The position numbers were made by a program, and so were the translations under genes. From a virus: a DNA stretch of 30,119 bases. The notes below the pieces were generated by a model. That model was not told the origin of the DNA. It worked only from the letters and a program-made list of their open reading frames with translations, and did not search any database. Below, one piece after another: positions 1 through 6,087 of the stretch. Within the stretch, counting starts at the first letter, position 1; each line of letters begins with the position of its first letter. Location of the stretch: IMG/VR virus record IMGVR_UViG_3300028388_001400, positions 1 to 30,119 of that record. One strand, given 5' to 3'.

Positions 1-15
1 AAATAACACAATTAA

Positions 16-46
16 TTGTTAGTTAACACATTTTATTGTATATTGC
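16..46 (+). promoter_or_regulatory. Predicted early promoter, left copy of a 50-bp repeat
   Basis: TTG at 16-18 and TATATTGC at 39-46 are separated by 20 bases, close to the Bacteroidota primary promoter pattern (TTG near -33, TAnnTTTG near -7) with a weakened last part of the -7 element. The sequence 16-65 recurs at 28850-28899 with two mismatches, which supports a conserved regulatory role. The TTG at 36 opens a reading frame inside this element, but it would put the coding sequence inside the promoter, so the ATG at 72 is preferred as the gene start. Confidence 0.6.
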
Positions 47-71
47 TTATCGAACCCAAAAATTACACACG

Positions 72-344
72 ATGAAACGATTTGAGAACCCCATAAAAAC
101 TGAAATTCAATACGATTTTAAAGAGGGGAGTGATATTGCTATTGTTGGAGAAACGGAAAAAGCCTATTTAGTAGTTATAACAACTACTGTTAGAAGAGGC
201 ACAAGTAAAATTAACGACTATAAAGAACGTGAACAATGGATTCCTAAAAGCGTTTGGGATAACGATAAAAATTTTGAAACCTATAATTATATGGGTGGAG
301 ATTTAGAAGTAACAACATTTAAGCCGCCTTATTTTTTAAGATAA
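72..344 (+). CDS. Small hypothetical phage protein with WIPKS motif
   Basis: This is a 90-residue protein of unknown function. It has a short beta-rich core and an EQWIPKSVW motif near residues 54-62. A tryptophan followed by (I/L)PKS occurs in small phage proteins that I remember only as hypothetical, so no function is assigned. The ATG at 72 is chosen because the frame upstream runs into the promoter repeat. The stop overlaps the next start (TAATG), implying co-transcription with the lipoprotein gene. Its codons (AGA, GGA, TTA) are more AT-rich than the structural genes, which fits an accessory gene acquired separately. Confidence 0.6.
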   Translation: MKRFENPIKTEIQYDFKEGSDIAIVGETEKAYLVVITTTVRRGTSKINDYKEREQWIPKSVWDNDKNFETYNYMGGDLEVTTFKPPYFLR

Positions 345-583
345 TGAAACAACTATTTACAATATGTATATTACTGGGTACAATCGTAAGTTGTACCCCC
401 GACGAATCGGACATTTGCGAATGTACCGTTACCCGCGAAACCTTTATGAAAACCGACGCCGGTTGGCAATTAATTAATACCAGGGTCGACCAAAAAGACC
501 CGGATTTATGCAACCCGTTTTCGGACGACGCGATCAACGGTACGCAAAGGGTAGTTATTACCGAGGCTTTAAATTGCGATTAA
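344..583 (+). CDS. Predicted small lipoprotein
   Basis: The 79-residue product starts with a hydrophobic signal (residues 4-16) ending in the lipobox I-V-S-C, with the lipidated cysteine at position 17. Acidic residues follow the cysteine (TPDESD). In Bacteroidota, acidic residues just after the cysteine often direct lipoproteins to the outer surface, so surface exposure is possible. Three further cysteines (C25, C27 and later ones) could form disulfides. Phage lipoproteins of this size often act in superinfection exclusion; that is inference here. Start and stop overlap both neighbours by one base (TAATG), so it is translationally coupled. Confidence 0.65.
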   Translation: MKQLFTICILLGTIVSCTPDESDICECTVTRETFMKTDAGWQLINTRVDQKDPDLCNPFSDDAINGTQRVVITEALNCD

Positions 584-717
584 TGAATTACGACGACTGG
601 AAATTACAGACCCCGCCCGAACAACCCGAATACAATTGTAGGTATTGCGGGGAACCGAACGAAACCGACGGTTATTGTTCGCCACAATGCAAACGCGCCG
701 ACTACAACGAAAATTAA
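583..717 (+). CDS. Small zinc-finger-like protein
   Basis: A 44-residue protein with two cysteine pairs, C-x-x-C (CRYC) and C-x-x-x-C (CSPQC), spaced as in small zinc ribbons. The last part (CSPQCKRADY) resembles the end of short phage zinc-binding proteins. A longer frame exists from 508, but that part overlaps the lipoprotein gene out of frame; the ATG at 583 overlaps the preceding stop as TAATG and is the natural start. DNA or protein binding is likely from the fold, but no target can be named. Confidence 0.6.
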   Translation: MNYDDWKLQTPPEQPEYNCRYCGEPNETDGYCSPQCKRADYNEN

Positions 718-749
718 ACCCAAAAACTTTAACTCTAAATATTTATACA

Positions 750-935
750 ATGAAAACAAACGAATTAATTATGACAATTGGGCGTTTGGCTTACCAGGTC
801 GAAACCTTAAAAGCCAAAATCGAAAAACTCGAATCAAGCGAACAGCAAATGACCCGCTGGTGGTTGCAAGAAAAACAGAAACGCGAGGACCTGGAAAAGC
901 AATTGGCCGACATTAAGGAAACACAAGCCGCCTAA
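750..935 (+). CDS. Small coiled-coil protein
   Basis: A 61-residue, highly charged protein that is almost entirely a predicted coiled coil, with leucine/isoleucine spacing across LAYQVETLKAKIEKLESSEQ and further heptads to residue 57. No signal peptide or membrane segment is seen. The ATG at 750 follows an A/T-rich leader; an upstream frame from 645 overlaps the zinc-finger gene and is rejected. It lies just before the outer-membrane-like protein (4-base gap) and is probably in the same transcript. Function unknown; oligomerisation or a chaperone-like role is plausible. Confidence 0.55.
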   Translation: MKTNELIMTIGRLAYQVETLKAKIEKLESSEQQMTRWWLQEKQKREDLEKQLADIKETQAA

Positions 936-939
936 AGCA

Positions 940-1476
940 ATGGGCCGAAACACCGATACGCATTTGGAAGTTAAAACGATCATTGCCGTTGTACTGTTTA
1001 TCATAATGGCGATAGTCCACGCCAACGCCCAAACAGGGATCCGTTTGTCCGGGTCCCTGGACGGTCGGTTGTTGGTCCTGGGGGACGACCGAGGCAACGA
1101 CCCCGGAACCATAGACGGAACCTTTAAAATACATTTTGAGGAATTCGAAAACCGTTTGGGGTTTTGGACCGTTGGTTTAAAGTACCAAAACGCCGGGTTA
1201 AGTAGCGGCCGACTACAACGGTACGGGATCGAGGCCGGCCACGCCTTTAACGTCGGTCCTCTGCGAGCAACGCCTTTATTTGGGTACGGGGTATTGATCC
1301 GCGACCGTTCGTCGTTTCAATCGTTTGAATTCGCCGCGGATATTGAATACATTTTAACCGATCATTGGTCATTGCTAATGGCCGCAACCCTGACCCAGCG
1401 GTCCGAATACGGAATTTGGCGCGAAAACGTCGGGTTCGGAATCAAATATTTAATTAAATCTTATAGCCGGGAATAA
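940..1476 (+). CDS. Predicted outer-membrane beta-barrel-like protein
   Basis: The 178-residue product has an N-terminal hydrophobic signal (about residues 12-26) with a likely signal peptidase I site after A-N-A (residue 30), followed by Q as is common in Bacteroidota. The mature part consists of alternating amphipathic strands rich in glycine and aromatics (FENRLGFWTVGLKYQ, FGYGVLIRDRS, VGFGIKYL near the end), the pattern of a small OmpW/OmpA-type outer-membrane barrel. A TTG at 964 would give a shorter, more typical signal peptide and is an alternative start. Phage-encoded barrels can block or change receptors; here that is inference from location with the lipoprotein. A terminator-like hairpin follows the gene. 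Confidence 0.6.
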   Translation: MGRNTDTHLEVKTIIAVVLFIIMAIVHANAQTGIRLSGSLDGRLLVLGDDRGNDPGTIDGTFKIHFEEFENRLGFWTVGLKYQNAGLSSGRLQRYGIEAGHAFNVGPLRATPLFGYGVLIRDRSSFQSFEFAADIEYILTDHWSLLMAATLTQRSEYGIWRENVGFGIKYLIKSYSRE

Positions 1477-1491
1477 TCATTAGGGGATTAC

Positions 1492-1519
1492 GGGCGGATA
1501 AACCGCCCCCCGGTTTTTT
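1492..1519 (+). terminator. Rho-independent terminator candidate after the OMP-like gene
   Basis: A stem GGGCGG (1492-1497) pairs with CCGCCC (1503-1508) around the loop ATAAA, followed shortly by six T residues (1514-1519). An alternative fold pairs AACCG (1501-1505) with CGGTT (1511-1515) right before the T run. Either fold would end transcription of the accessory operon. Confidence 0.6.
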
Positions 1520-1521
1520 GT

Positions 1522-1538
1522 TAACCCCTAAACCCTAA
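1522..1538 (+). repeat. 17-bp direct repeat, left copy
   Basis: TAACCCCTAAACCCTAA occurs here and again, identically, at 1718-1734. The two copies bracket the small AT-rich gene at 1543-1734, and this copy lies in its leader, 4 bases before the ATG. Confidence 0.85.
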
Positions 1539-1542
1539 GAGA

Positions 1543-1734
1543 ATGAAAAAAGGAAATAGTAAATTACTAATAAGAAACCTGAGAAAAATGAAAACATTAA
1601 GCGAACATTTATTAGCGTTTTTAGAGTGGTATGATTCTAATGTGTGTCAAAACGATTGCAGAAGTAGAGAAGAGTTAGTTAAAGATTTTTTAAAAAGCAA
1701 TGGAACGAAAGAAAAAATAACCCCTAAACCCTAA
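1543..1734 (+). CDS. Small AT-rich cassette gene, unknown function
   Basis: A 63-residue basic protein with a predicted helix-rich core (LSEHLLAFLEWYDSNVCQND and a second helix EELVKDFLKSN). I do not recognise the family. The ATG at 1543 (M-K-K-G-N) is used; an internal ATG at 1588 (M-K-T-L-S-E) is also possible. Base and codon use is clearly more AT-rich (AGA, TTA, AAT codons) than neighbouring genes. The 17-bp direct repeat in the leader recurs at the 3' end, where it encodes the last residues T-P-K-P and supplies the stop. This suggests a recently gained or mobile single-gene cassette. Confidence 0.5.
   Translation: MKKGNSKLLIRNLRKMKTLSEHLLAFLEWYDSNVCQNDCRSREELVKDFLKSNGTKEKITPKP
1718..1734 (+). 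repeat. 17-bp direct repeat, right copy
   Basis: Identical to 1522-1538. This copy is translated as the C-terminus of the preceding small gene and contains its stop codon. Confidence 0.85.
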
Positions 1735-1773
1735 TATTTAGCCGTTTACTCAATTTTTTGTATTTTAGGGCAA

Positions 1774-1917
1774 ATGAAAGAAACCAAAATACAAATAACG
1801 ATTCGGGGGCGACAATCAGAAGTCAATATAAATGGCCGTAACAAACCGTACAAATTCGCGTTTTTACGTCGAATGACAATCAACGACCTATTGTTGGACC
1901 ACCCGTCAAAATTATGA
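1774..1917 (+). CDS. Very small basic protein, unknown function
   Basis: A 47-residue open frame, ATG at 1774 to TGA at 1917, encodes a basic peptide beginning M-K-E-T-K-I-Q-I-T-I and ending L-D-H-P-S-K-L. The N-terminal half looks like two beta strands (KIQITIRG, SEVNIN) and the second half like a helix. Codon choice (CGT/CGA, GAC, TTG) matches the resident phage genes rather than the AT-rich gene before it. It lies after the cassette gene, and its stop is the first base of a terminator stem. I do not recognise the family; it may be a small regulator. Confidence 0.5.
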   Translation: MKETKIQITIRGRQSEVNINGRNKPYKFAFLRRMTINDLLLDHPSKL

Positions 1918-1945
1918 CCGCACAACCCCAGGTGCGGTTTTTTTT
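1917..1945 (+). terminator. Terminator-like hairpin abutting the sigma-like gene start
   Basis: ACCGCAC (1917-1923) pairs with GTGCGGT (1932-1938) around an 8-base loop, and eight T residues (1938-1945) follow. The ATG of the next gene is at 1946, directly after the T run, so the hairpin occupies the place of the ribosome binding site. It is a good intrinsic terminator and possibly an attenuator of the sigma-like gene. Confidence 0.75.
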
Positions 1946-2425
1946 ATGGGTTGTTTAGATCAGATCAGTAAAAACGATTCGAAGTACCGGCAATTCGCCC
2001 GGCAATTATGCGGATGCGATTCATTGGCCGACGACCTGGTAAATGAAATGTATTTGCGGGTCCATAAGTACGAACAGGTAAACGATTTTTTTGTGTTTAT
2101 CACGATCCGAAACCTATTTTACAATTACGCAAAGCAAAGCAAAAAACGGGTCCCAGTTGACAATTTGTCTTACATTCCTTGTTATAGTCGTAAATTTGAA
2201 CCCGACGACCAGCAACAAAAGTTTTTAAAACGGTTCCGGGAAAATACCACCTGGGTACAACGGGAATTGATCGCGGAAAGTTTCGACCGATCGTTACGGC
2301 AAATTGAGGCGACCTACAAATTAATAAATTACGCATACGCACACCGGGAATTGACAAAGGCCAGGAAAGCAATATTAGGGGAAAAATTCCCCGACAAATA
2401 CGAAAATTCACGACGTAAAAATTAA
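1946..2425 (+). CDS. Sigma-70-like RNA polymerase factor
   Basis: The 159-residue protein resembles small sigma-70-like proteins of Bacteroidota phages. Residues about 15-66 look like sigma region 2 (LADDLVNEMYLRVHKYE, then FFVFITIRNLFYNYAK, the usual motif of a sigma helix that ends in N-x-x-x-x-Y). Residues about 116-146 (SLRQIEATYKLINYAYAHRE) resemble the region 4 helix-turn-helix. It would direct host RNA polymerase to phage promoters. The ATG at 1946 is the first usable start in this frame (stop at 1874), yet it sits on the T run of a terminator hairpin with no visible ribosome site, so its expression may be conditional or leaderless. It ends 4 bases before the HeH-like gene. Confidence 0.65.
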   Translation: MGCLDQISKNDSKYRQFARQLCGCDSLADDLVNEMYLRVHKYEQVNDFFVFITIRNLFYNYAKQSKKRVPVDNLSYIPCYSRKFEPDDQQQKFLKRFRENTTWVQRELIAESFDRSLRQIEATYKLINYAYAHRELTKARKAILGEKFPDKYENSRRKN

Positions 2426-2428
2426 ATT

Positions 2429-2629
2429 ATGGAATCATTACTAAAAAACACCCGAAAAGAATTGGACGAAATCGCAAAATCATTTGGTTTAAAACCCAGT
2501 AGTTACGCGAACAAAACGGAAATTGCAAAGGCGATATTTGAGGCCCAAAACACCCCTGCCGAACCGGAACCAAAATCAAAATTGCCTTACTACAAAGCCA
2601 AACACATTAACAAAAGACCAATAAATTAA
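2429..2629 (+). CDS. HeH/Rho-N-like small protein (paralog 1)
   Basis: A 66-residue protein. Residues 5-40 match a HeH/SAP/Rho N-terminal type helix-extension-helix pattern (T-R-K-E-L-D-E-I-A then F-G-L-K-P then NKTEIAKAI). The same pattern starts the next gene, and the two are evidently paralogs. The C-terminal tail is basic (KAKHINKRPIN). Such domains bind nucleic acid or act as small phage head/packaging accessory domains. The gene lies in a run with the sigma-like gene (3-base gap) and ends 1 base before the next start. Confidence 0.6.
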   Translation: MESLLKNTRKELDEIAKSFGLKPSSYANKTEIAKAIFEAQNTPAEPEPKSKLPYYKAKHINKRPIN

Positions 2630-2630
2630 A

Positions 2631-3242
2631 ATGGACGTAAAAAAATTAGCACGTAAAAAGCGGTCGGAATTAGAACAAATGGCCGTAAACGTCGGGTTGT
2701 TTCCTGAAAAATACAGCAACAAAAAGGAGTTGGCCGCGGCGATCCTGGAAACACAAAACAAAATGCAATCGGGCTTACAGTCCGCAAAGATCGACGGGGT
2801 TAAAAAACCCAGTAAAAAGGACGTCAAGTCAATGGCCAAAAAGACAAAAAGTTTAGGAGCCGGCGACGTTATCGAATCGGTCGCAAAGGCCACCGGGATA
2901 AAACGTTTTGTTGAATGGGCCAACAACGGCGACGACTGTGGTTGCGACGAACGAAAAAAAAAGGCCAACGAAAAATTACCGATCCGGTTTAAAGTGGTCG
3001 AATGTTTTACACAATCGGAATTTGAACGATACGGGGAATTTATCAAGACCCGCGGATTAACTATTGAGCGGCCCGAAATAAAATTCATTTGCCAGTTGTA
3101 CGCCAAAACATTTCAACGCCCGTATTGGGAACCCTGTTCGACCTGTTCGCCTAAACCCCTAATACAAATGATCGAAAAATTAGATACGGTATTCGAGGTT
3201 TACAAACGAGACAACCGAGGGGCGAAAACAAATAAATTATGA
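2631..3242 (+). CDS. HeH/Rho-N-like protein with cysteine-rich C-terminus (paralog 2)
   Basis: A 203-residue protein. Residues 5-43 repeat the HeH/Rho-N pattern of the preceding gene (RSELEQMAVNVGL, then NKKELAAAI). Residues about 75-105 contain a segment G-A-G-D-V-I-E-S-V-A-K-A-T-G-I-K followed by D-D-C-G-C-D-E-R-K, a hallmark I associate with hypothetical proteins near the terminase in Bacteroidota phages. Residues 110-200 add another cysteine pair (CSTC) and helices. The context, directly upstream of terminase genes, suggests a DNA-binding role in packaging or regulation. The molecular function is not known. The stop overlaps the next ATG (ATGA). Confidence 0.6.
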   Translation: MDVKKLARKKRSELEQMAVNVGLFPEKYSNKKELAAAILETQNKMQSGLQSAKIDGVKKPSKKDVKSMAKKTKSLGAGDVIESVAKATGIKRFVEWANNGDDCGCDERKKKANEKLPIRFKVVECFTQSEFERYGEFIKTRGLTIERPEIKFICQLYAKTFQRPYWEPCSTCSPKPLIQMIEKLDTVFEVYKRDNRGAKTNKL

Positions 3243-3415
3243 TTTTCAAACCGTATATGCCACTGGAATACACACCGAGTAAATCTCGACGGCAAAAATG
3301 CGAAAAGGGTTTACACCAATACAAACGCGGCGACGTGGAATCAGGCCGGGACGGTAAAATGATCGCGTACAGCGTCCTAACCTGTATTCATTGTGGTACA
3401 ACCAAACGCGCGTAA
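3239..3415 (+). CDS. Small CxxC protein
   Basis: A 58-residue open frame from the ATG at 3239, which overlaps the preceding TGA as ATGA, to the TAA at 3415. It has C-E-K-G-L-H-Q-Y-K-R-G-D in the first half and a T-C-I-H-C-G-T-T-K-R end, so a cysteine and histidine from the first half plus the CxxC could form a zinc site. Codon use matches the surrounding phage genes. This is consistent with the small zinc-binding proteins common in phage early/middle regions. No specific family recognised. Confidence 0.6.
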   Translation: MIFKPYMPLEYTPSKSRRQKCEKGLHQYKRGDVESGRDGKMIAYSVLTCIHCGTTKRA

Positions 3416-3583
3416 TTGTTTAAAAACAAATACTATATTTCGGTTATAGGCAATAAGGCCGACGGCTGGAAATGGGCGATAAGGGAAAACGCGTTAATCG
3501 TTAACGTTTCCAAACAGGTATTCGAATCGATCGACGCGGCAAAACAGGATGCCGCCCGGATTATTGACAAATGGCACGAATGA
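3416..3583 (+). CDS. Small DUF1508-like protein, TTG start
   Basis: A 55-residue open frame starts with TTG at 3416, immediately after the previous stop, and ends with TGA at 3583. Residues 5-45 run YYISVIGNKADGWKWAIREN followed by a strand and F-E-S-I-D-A-A-K-Q-D-A, which resembles the short beta-beta-beta-alpha unit of YegP/DUF1508-type proteins (a W-x-W-x-I/L core followed by a helix with S-x-x-x-A). No ATG is available in this frame, so the TTG start is inferred. The next gene overlaps it as ATGA. Function unknown. Confidence 0.5.
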   Translation: MFKNKYYISVIGNKADGWKWAIRENALIVNVSKQVFESIDAAKQDAARIIDKWHE

Positions 3584-3768
3584 CAGCAAAACAAAGCGCA
3601 ACCAATGTTTTAAACCACCTTTGCAAAAACGGGGTCCATTTGGATTTTGACGACGAAACCCAGGTTTACAATAATAAAACCGCGTCGGCAATATGCGGGT
3701 GCGTATTATGCGGTACGGTTTGGGTCGAAACGGTTTACACATTGGAAAACGGCAGGAAAACGGCGTAA
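3580..3768 (+). CDS. Small CxxC protein before terminase
   Basis: A 62-residue protein when started at the ATG of 3580, which overlaps the preceding TGA as ATGA; an ATG 9 bases earlier (3571) is a possible alternative. It has an N-terminal helix (KQSATNVLNHLCKNG), a short acidic stretch, and a C-G-C-V-L-C-G motif followed by two strands (VWVETVYTLENG). The cysteines suggest a zinc-stabilised fold. Other open frames across 3647-3875 are out of phase and lack phage-like codon use. Function unknown. Confidence 0.5.
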   Translation: MTAKQSATNVLNHLCKNGVHLDFDDETQVYNNKTASAICGCVLCGTVWVETVYTLENGRKTA

Positions 3769-3786
3769 AACGATTATTTTTAGAAA

Positions 3787-4200
3787 ATGGAACAGGACCA
3801 CCAAAAAGAAAAGAAACACCCGGAAAAGGTCGCCAAATTGATCGAGGCGGGCAAAAGTACCCGTTTCCCGAATAACGACCCGACAAAAGGCGGCCGGAAC
3901 CCGTCGGTAAGGAAACAAATAAGGCAATTGCTAAACGCCAACGGTCATTTTGTTATACCGCGCGACCTGGTGGTTAACGAAGCCCCGGACGAATTAACAA
4001 TCGAGTTACCGACCGAATTAGCGATCGCCCAAAGGTTATTGGATTTGGCGGCGCGGGGCGGAGCAAAAACCGCATTGGACGCGATAAAGGTAATTTTGGA
4101 TCAGATAGACGGCAAACCAACCCAGGAAATACAAGGCAATATGAATTTCAATGGGTTTAAGTTGTCCCAGTTAATAGAATTCGTTGATAACGACGACTAA
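3787..4200 (+). CDS. terS: Terminase small subunit-like protein
   Basis: The 137-residue protein begins with a basic stretch and the phrase GKSTRFPNNDPTKGGRNPSV (residues 23-42), the G-x-S-x-x-F-x-x-x-N-P-x-K-G-G/R-x linker seen at the start of DUF5681-like and small-terminase-like phage proteins. Helices follow (VRKQIRQLLNANG; AIAQRLLDLAARGGAKTALDAI). It lies immediately upstream of and overlaps the large terminase gene, the standard place for the DNA-recognition subunit of the packaging motor. The family assignment is from position plus sequence style; moderate certainty. Confidence 0.6.
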   Translation: MEQDHQKEKKHPEKVAKLIEAGKSTRFPNNDPTKGGRNPSVRKQIRQLLNANGHFVIPRDLVVNEAPDELTIELPTELAIAQRLLDLAARGGAKTALDAIKVILDQIDGKPTQEIQGNMNFNGFKLSQLIEFVDNDD

Positions 4201-5407
4201 AACAAAACTAAACAGTAGATACCGCCCGTTGTTTTCGGCGGACAGTCGGTATTTTATTATTATCGGTGGCCGGGGTTCGGGAAAATCTTTTGCGGTTTCA
4301 TTTTTCCCAACCTTATTAACTTTTGAGGCCGGCCACCGTATTTTATTCACACGTCAAACAATGACGTCCGCGCATTTATCAATAATACCGGAAGTTGAAG
4401 AGAAAATCGATTTGTTGGGGGCGGGCGGGTTGTTTCATTCTACAAAACGCGAAGTCATAAACAGGGCGACAGATAGCGCGATCATATTTCGGGGTATTAA
4501 GTCGTCAAGCGGGGACCAAACCGCAAATTTGAAATCGTTAAAGGGCGTTACAACCTGGATCGTTGACGAGGCTGAAGAGTTAACCGACGAAACCAAATTC
4601 GATACGATCGATTTATCAGTTAGGCAAAAGGGACCCCAAAACCGCGTTATCCTGGTATTGAACCCAGCGACAAAGGAACATTGGATTTATAAACGTTTTT
4701 ACGAGGCGGCCGGGGTCCCGGATATGTTTAACGGGACGGTCGGCGACGTTACGTATATCCATACGACCTATTTAGACAACCGCGAAAATTTAGACAGGAA
4801 TTACGTTAAGCGGTTGGACGAAATGAAAACGACCAACCCCAGCAAATACCAACACCGTATTTTAGGGACCTGGAAAGATAAGGCCGACGGGGTAGTTTTC
4901 AACAACTGGAAATTCGGACCGTTTAACCCCCAGGGGTTGCCGGTAATTTTCGGCCAGGATTACGGGTACAACCCGGACCCCACAACCTTAATCGAGGTTG
5001 CAATAAGCGTTAAGAAAAAACGTATTTGGGTAAAAGAACATTTATACAAAACGGGGTTGTCGACGTCCCAAATTGGAACGATCAATAAAGAGGTGGCCGG
5101 CAATAATTTAATCGTTGGCGATTCGGCCGAACCCCGATTAATTGCCGAATTAGAATCAACCCACCGGAATAACATTATAGAATCGATAAAGGGTCAGGGA
5201 TCTGTTAACCTGGGTATTACTCAATTACTGGATTTTGAAATAATTGTCGACCCGGATTCGGCCAACGTCGCAAAGGAATTAAACAACTTTGTTTATGCGG
5301 ATAAGAAAACGGCGTTAACTATTGACGACTACAACCATACGATCGACCCGTTGCGCTATGTGTTGACGTATTATTTAGGCGGGCGACAAACGGTTGAAAT
5401 TCGATAA
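4184..5407 (+). CDS. terL: Terminase large subunit
   Basis: A 407-residue packaging ATPase/nuclease. The Walker A motif is GGRGSGKS (residues 28-35), Walker B is WIVDEAEE (125-132, D128/E129), and a coupling-type motif is LVLNPAT (158-163). The C-terminal RNase H-like nuclease has acidic residues in FGQDYGYN (D259), VGDSAEP (D313) and the H-T-I-D-P-L-R-Y motif (D388). This matches PBSX-type (Terminase_3) large terminases in length and layout. No ATG is near the required start; TTG at 4184, overlapping the small subunit gene by 17 bases, is the best start. Unusually, the portal gene is not next; the tail module follows instead. Confidence 0.92.
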   Translation: MITTTKTKLNSRYRPLFSADSRYFIIIGGRGSGKSFAVSFFPTLLTFEAGHRILFTRQTMTSAHLSIIPEVEEKIDLLGAGGLFHSTKREVINRATDSAIIFRGIKSSSGDQTANLKSLKGVTTWIVDEAEELTDETKFDTIDLSVRQKGPQNRVILVLNPATKEHWIYKRFYEAAGVPDMFNGTVGDVTYIHTTYLDNRENLDRNYVKRLDEMKTTNPSKYQHRILGTWKDKADGVVFNNWKFGPFNPQGLPVIFGQDYGYNPDPTTLIEVAISVKKKRIWVKEHLYKTGLSTSQIGTINKEVAGNNLIVGDSAEPRLIAELESTHRNNIIESIKGQGSVNLGITQLLDFEIIVDPDSANVAKELNNFVYADKKTALTIDDYNHTIDPLRYVLTYYLGGRQTVEIR

Positions 5408-5440
5408 TAACAAAAACGGGGAAAAATTGTTTTATTAGTA
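5407..5440 (+). promoter_or_regulatory. Module-boundary box, copy 1 (tail module)
   Basis: ATAACAAAA, then variable bases, then TTGTTTTATTAGTA (5427-5440). The same two blocks with identical 20-base spacing from the first A to TTG occur at 13749-13782 and 17032-17065. This copy overlaps the ATG of the tail chaperone gene (5440). It is a candidate phage-specific promoter or leader element. Confidence 0.65.
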
Positions 5441-6087
5441 TGGACGTAAAGGTAAATTTACCAACCAATTTAGGCGGCATTACCGTTGGCCAATATCAAA
5501 AATACAGTAAGTTGTTAGCCGAACGCGACAAATTGAGCGAACGAAAATTCGCCGACCGTTTGGTTTCGATTATTACGGATATACCCCCGCGACGCGTTAA
5601 AGATTTGGCCGCCGACAGCTATGAAACGGTAATAAATCAGTTTTCCGAGGCGATCCAAACCCCAGCGGAATTTACCCCGACGTTTAAGTTAAACGGCCAG
5701 GAATTCGGGTTTATACCTAATTTCGACAACATATCAATGGGGGAATTTGCCGACCTAAACACATACGAGGCCGACGACGTTTCGTCGTATCACAAATTAA
5801 TGGCGATTTTATTTCGCCCGATCAAAAACAAAGATTACACCGGGAAAACATACGAAATTGAACCGTATAAAGGAACCGATAAATACGCCGAATTAATGAG
5901 GTCCGCCCCGTTTTCGGCCCTGGACGGCGCGTTGGTTTTTTTTTGTCAGATAATGAACGAATTAAAGGCGAATACCCTGAAGTATTCGGCCCAACAAATG
6001 ACGGCGGAAATTTGGAGTCAGGCGAACGACCGGTTGCCGCCGGAAATAGTGGATATTTTGAAAAATGGGGTTACTATGCCGCGTTAA
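5440..6087 (+). CDS. Tail assembly chaperone (short form)
   Basis: A 215-residue protein with the layout of Bacteroidota phage tail-assembly chaperones: an N-terminal part (VGQYQKYSKLLAERDKLSER and helical segments), a middle motif ISMGEFADLNTYEADD (about residues 98-113), and SYHKLMAILFRPI followed by a helical end. Tail chaperones coat the tape measure during tail assembly. The -1 reading frame is open from 5883 to 6242, has no plausible start of its own, and ends in an ATGA overlap with the next gene, which indicates a longer frameshifted form. The gene begins at the last base of a conserved module-boundary box. Confidence 0.65.
   Translation: MDVKVNLPTNLGGITVGQYQKYSKLLAERDKLSERKFADRLVSIITDIPPRRVKDLAADSYETVINQFSEAIQTPAEFTPTFKLNGQEFGFIPNFDNISMGEFADLNTYEADDVSSYHKLMAILFRPIKNKDYTGKTYEIEPYKGTDKYAELMRSAPFSALDGALVFFCQIMNELKANTLKYSAQQMTAEIWSQANDRLPPEIVDILKNGVTMPR

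Noticed and set aside
36-71. TTG start at 36 extending the first gene by 12 residues (M-Y-I-A-Y...), and the same at 28870
   Set aside because: Both extensions lie inside the conserved 50-bp promoter repeat; the similarity of the two peptides comes from the DNA repeat, so the ATGs at 72 and 28906 are used.
319-1134. Open frames on the minus strand across the accessory genes
   Set aside because: They lie opposite genes with good codon use, overlaps and signal peptides; no ribosome site or family match supports them.
3494-3927. Overlapping frames on both strands around the small CxxC gene and terminase small subunit
   Set aside because: They arise from the CG-rich codon style; the + strand chain of ATGA-linked genes explains the region.
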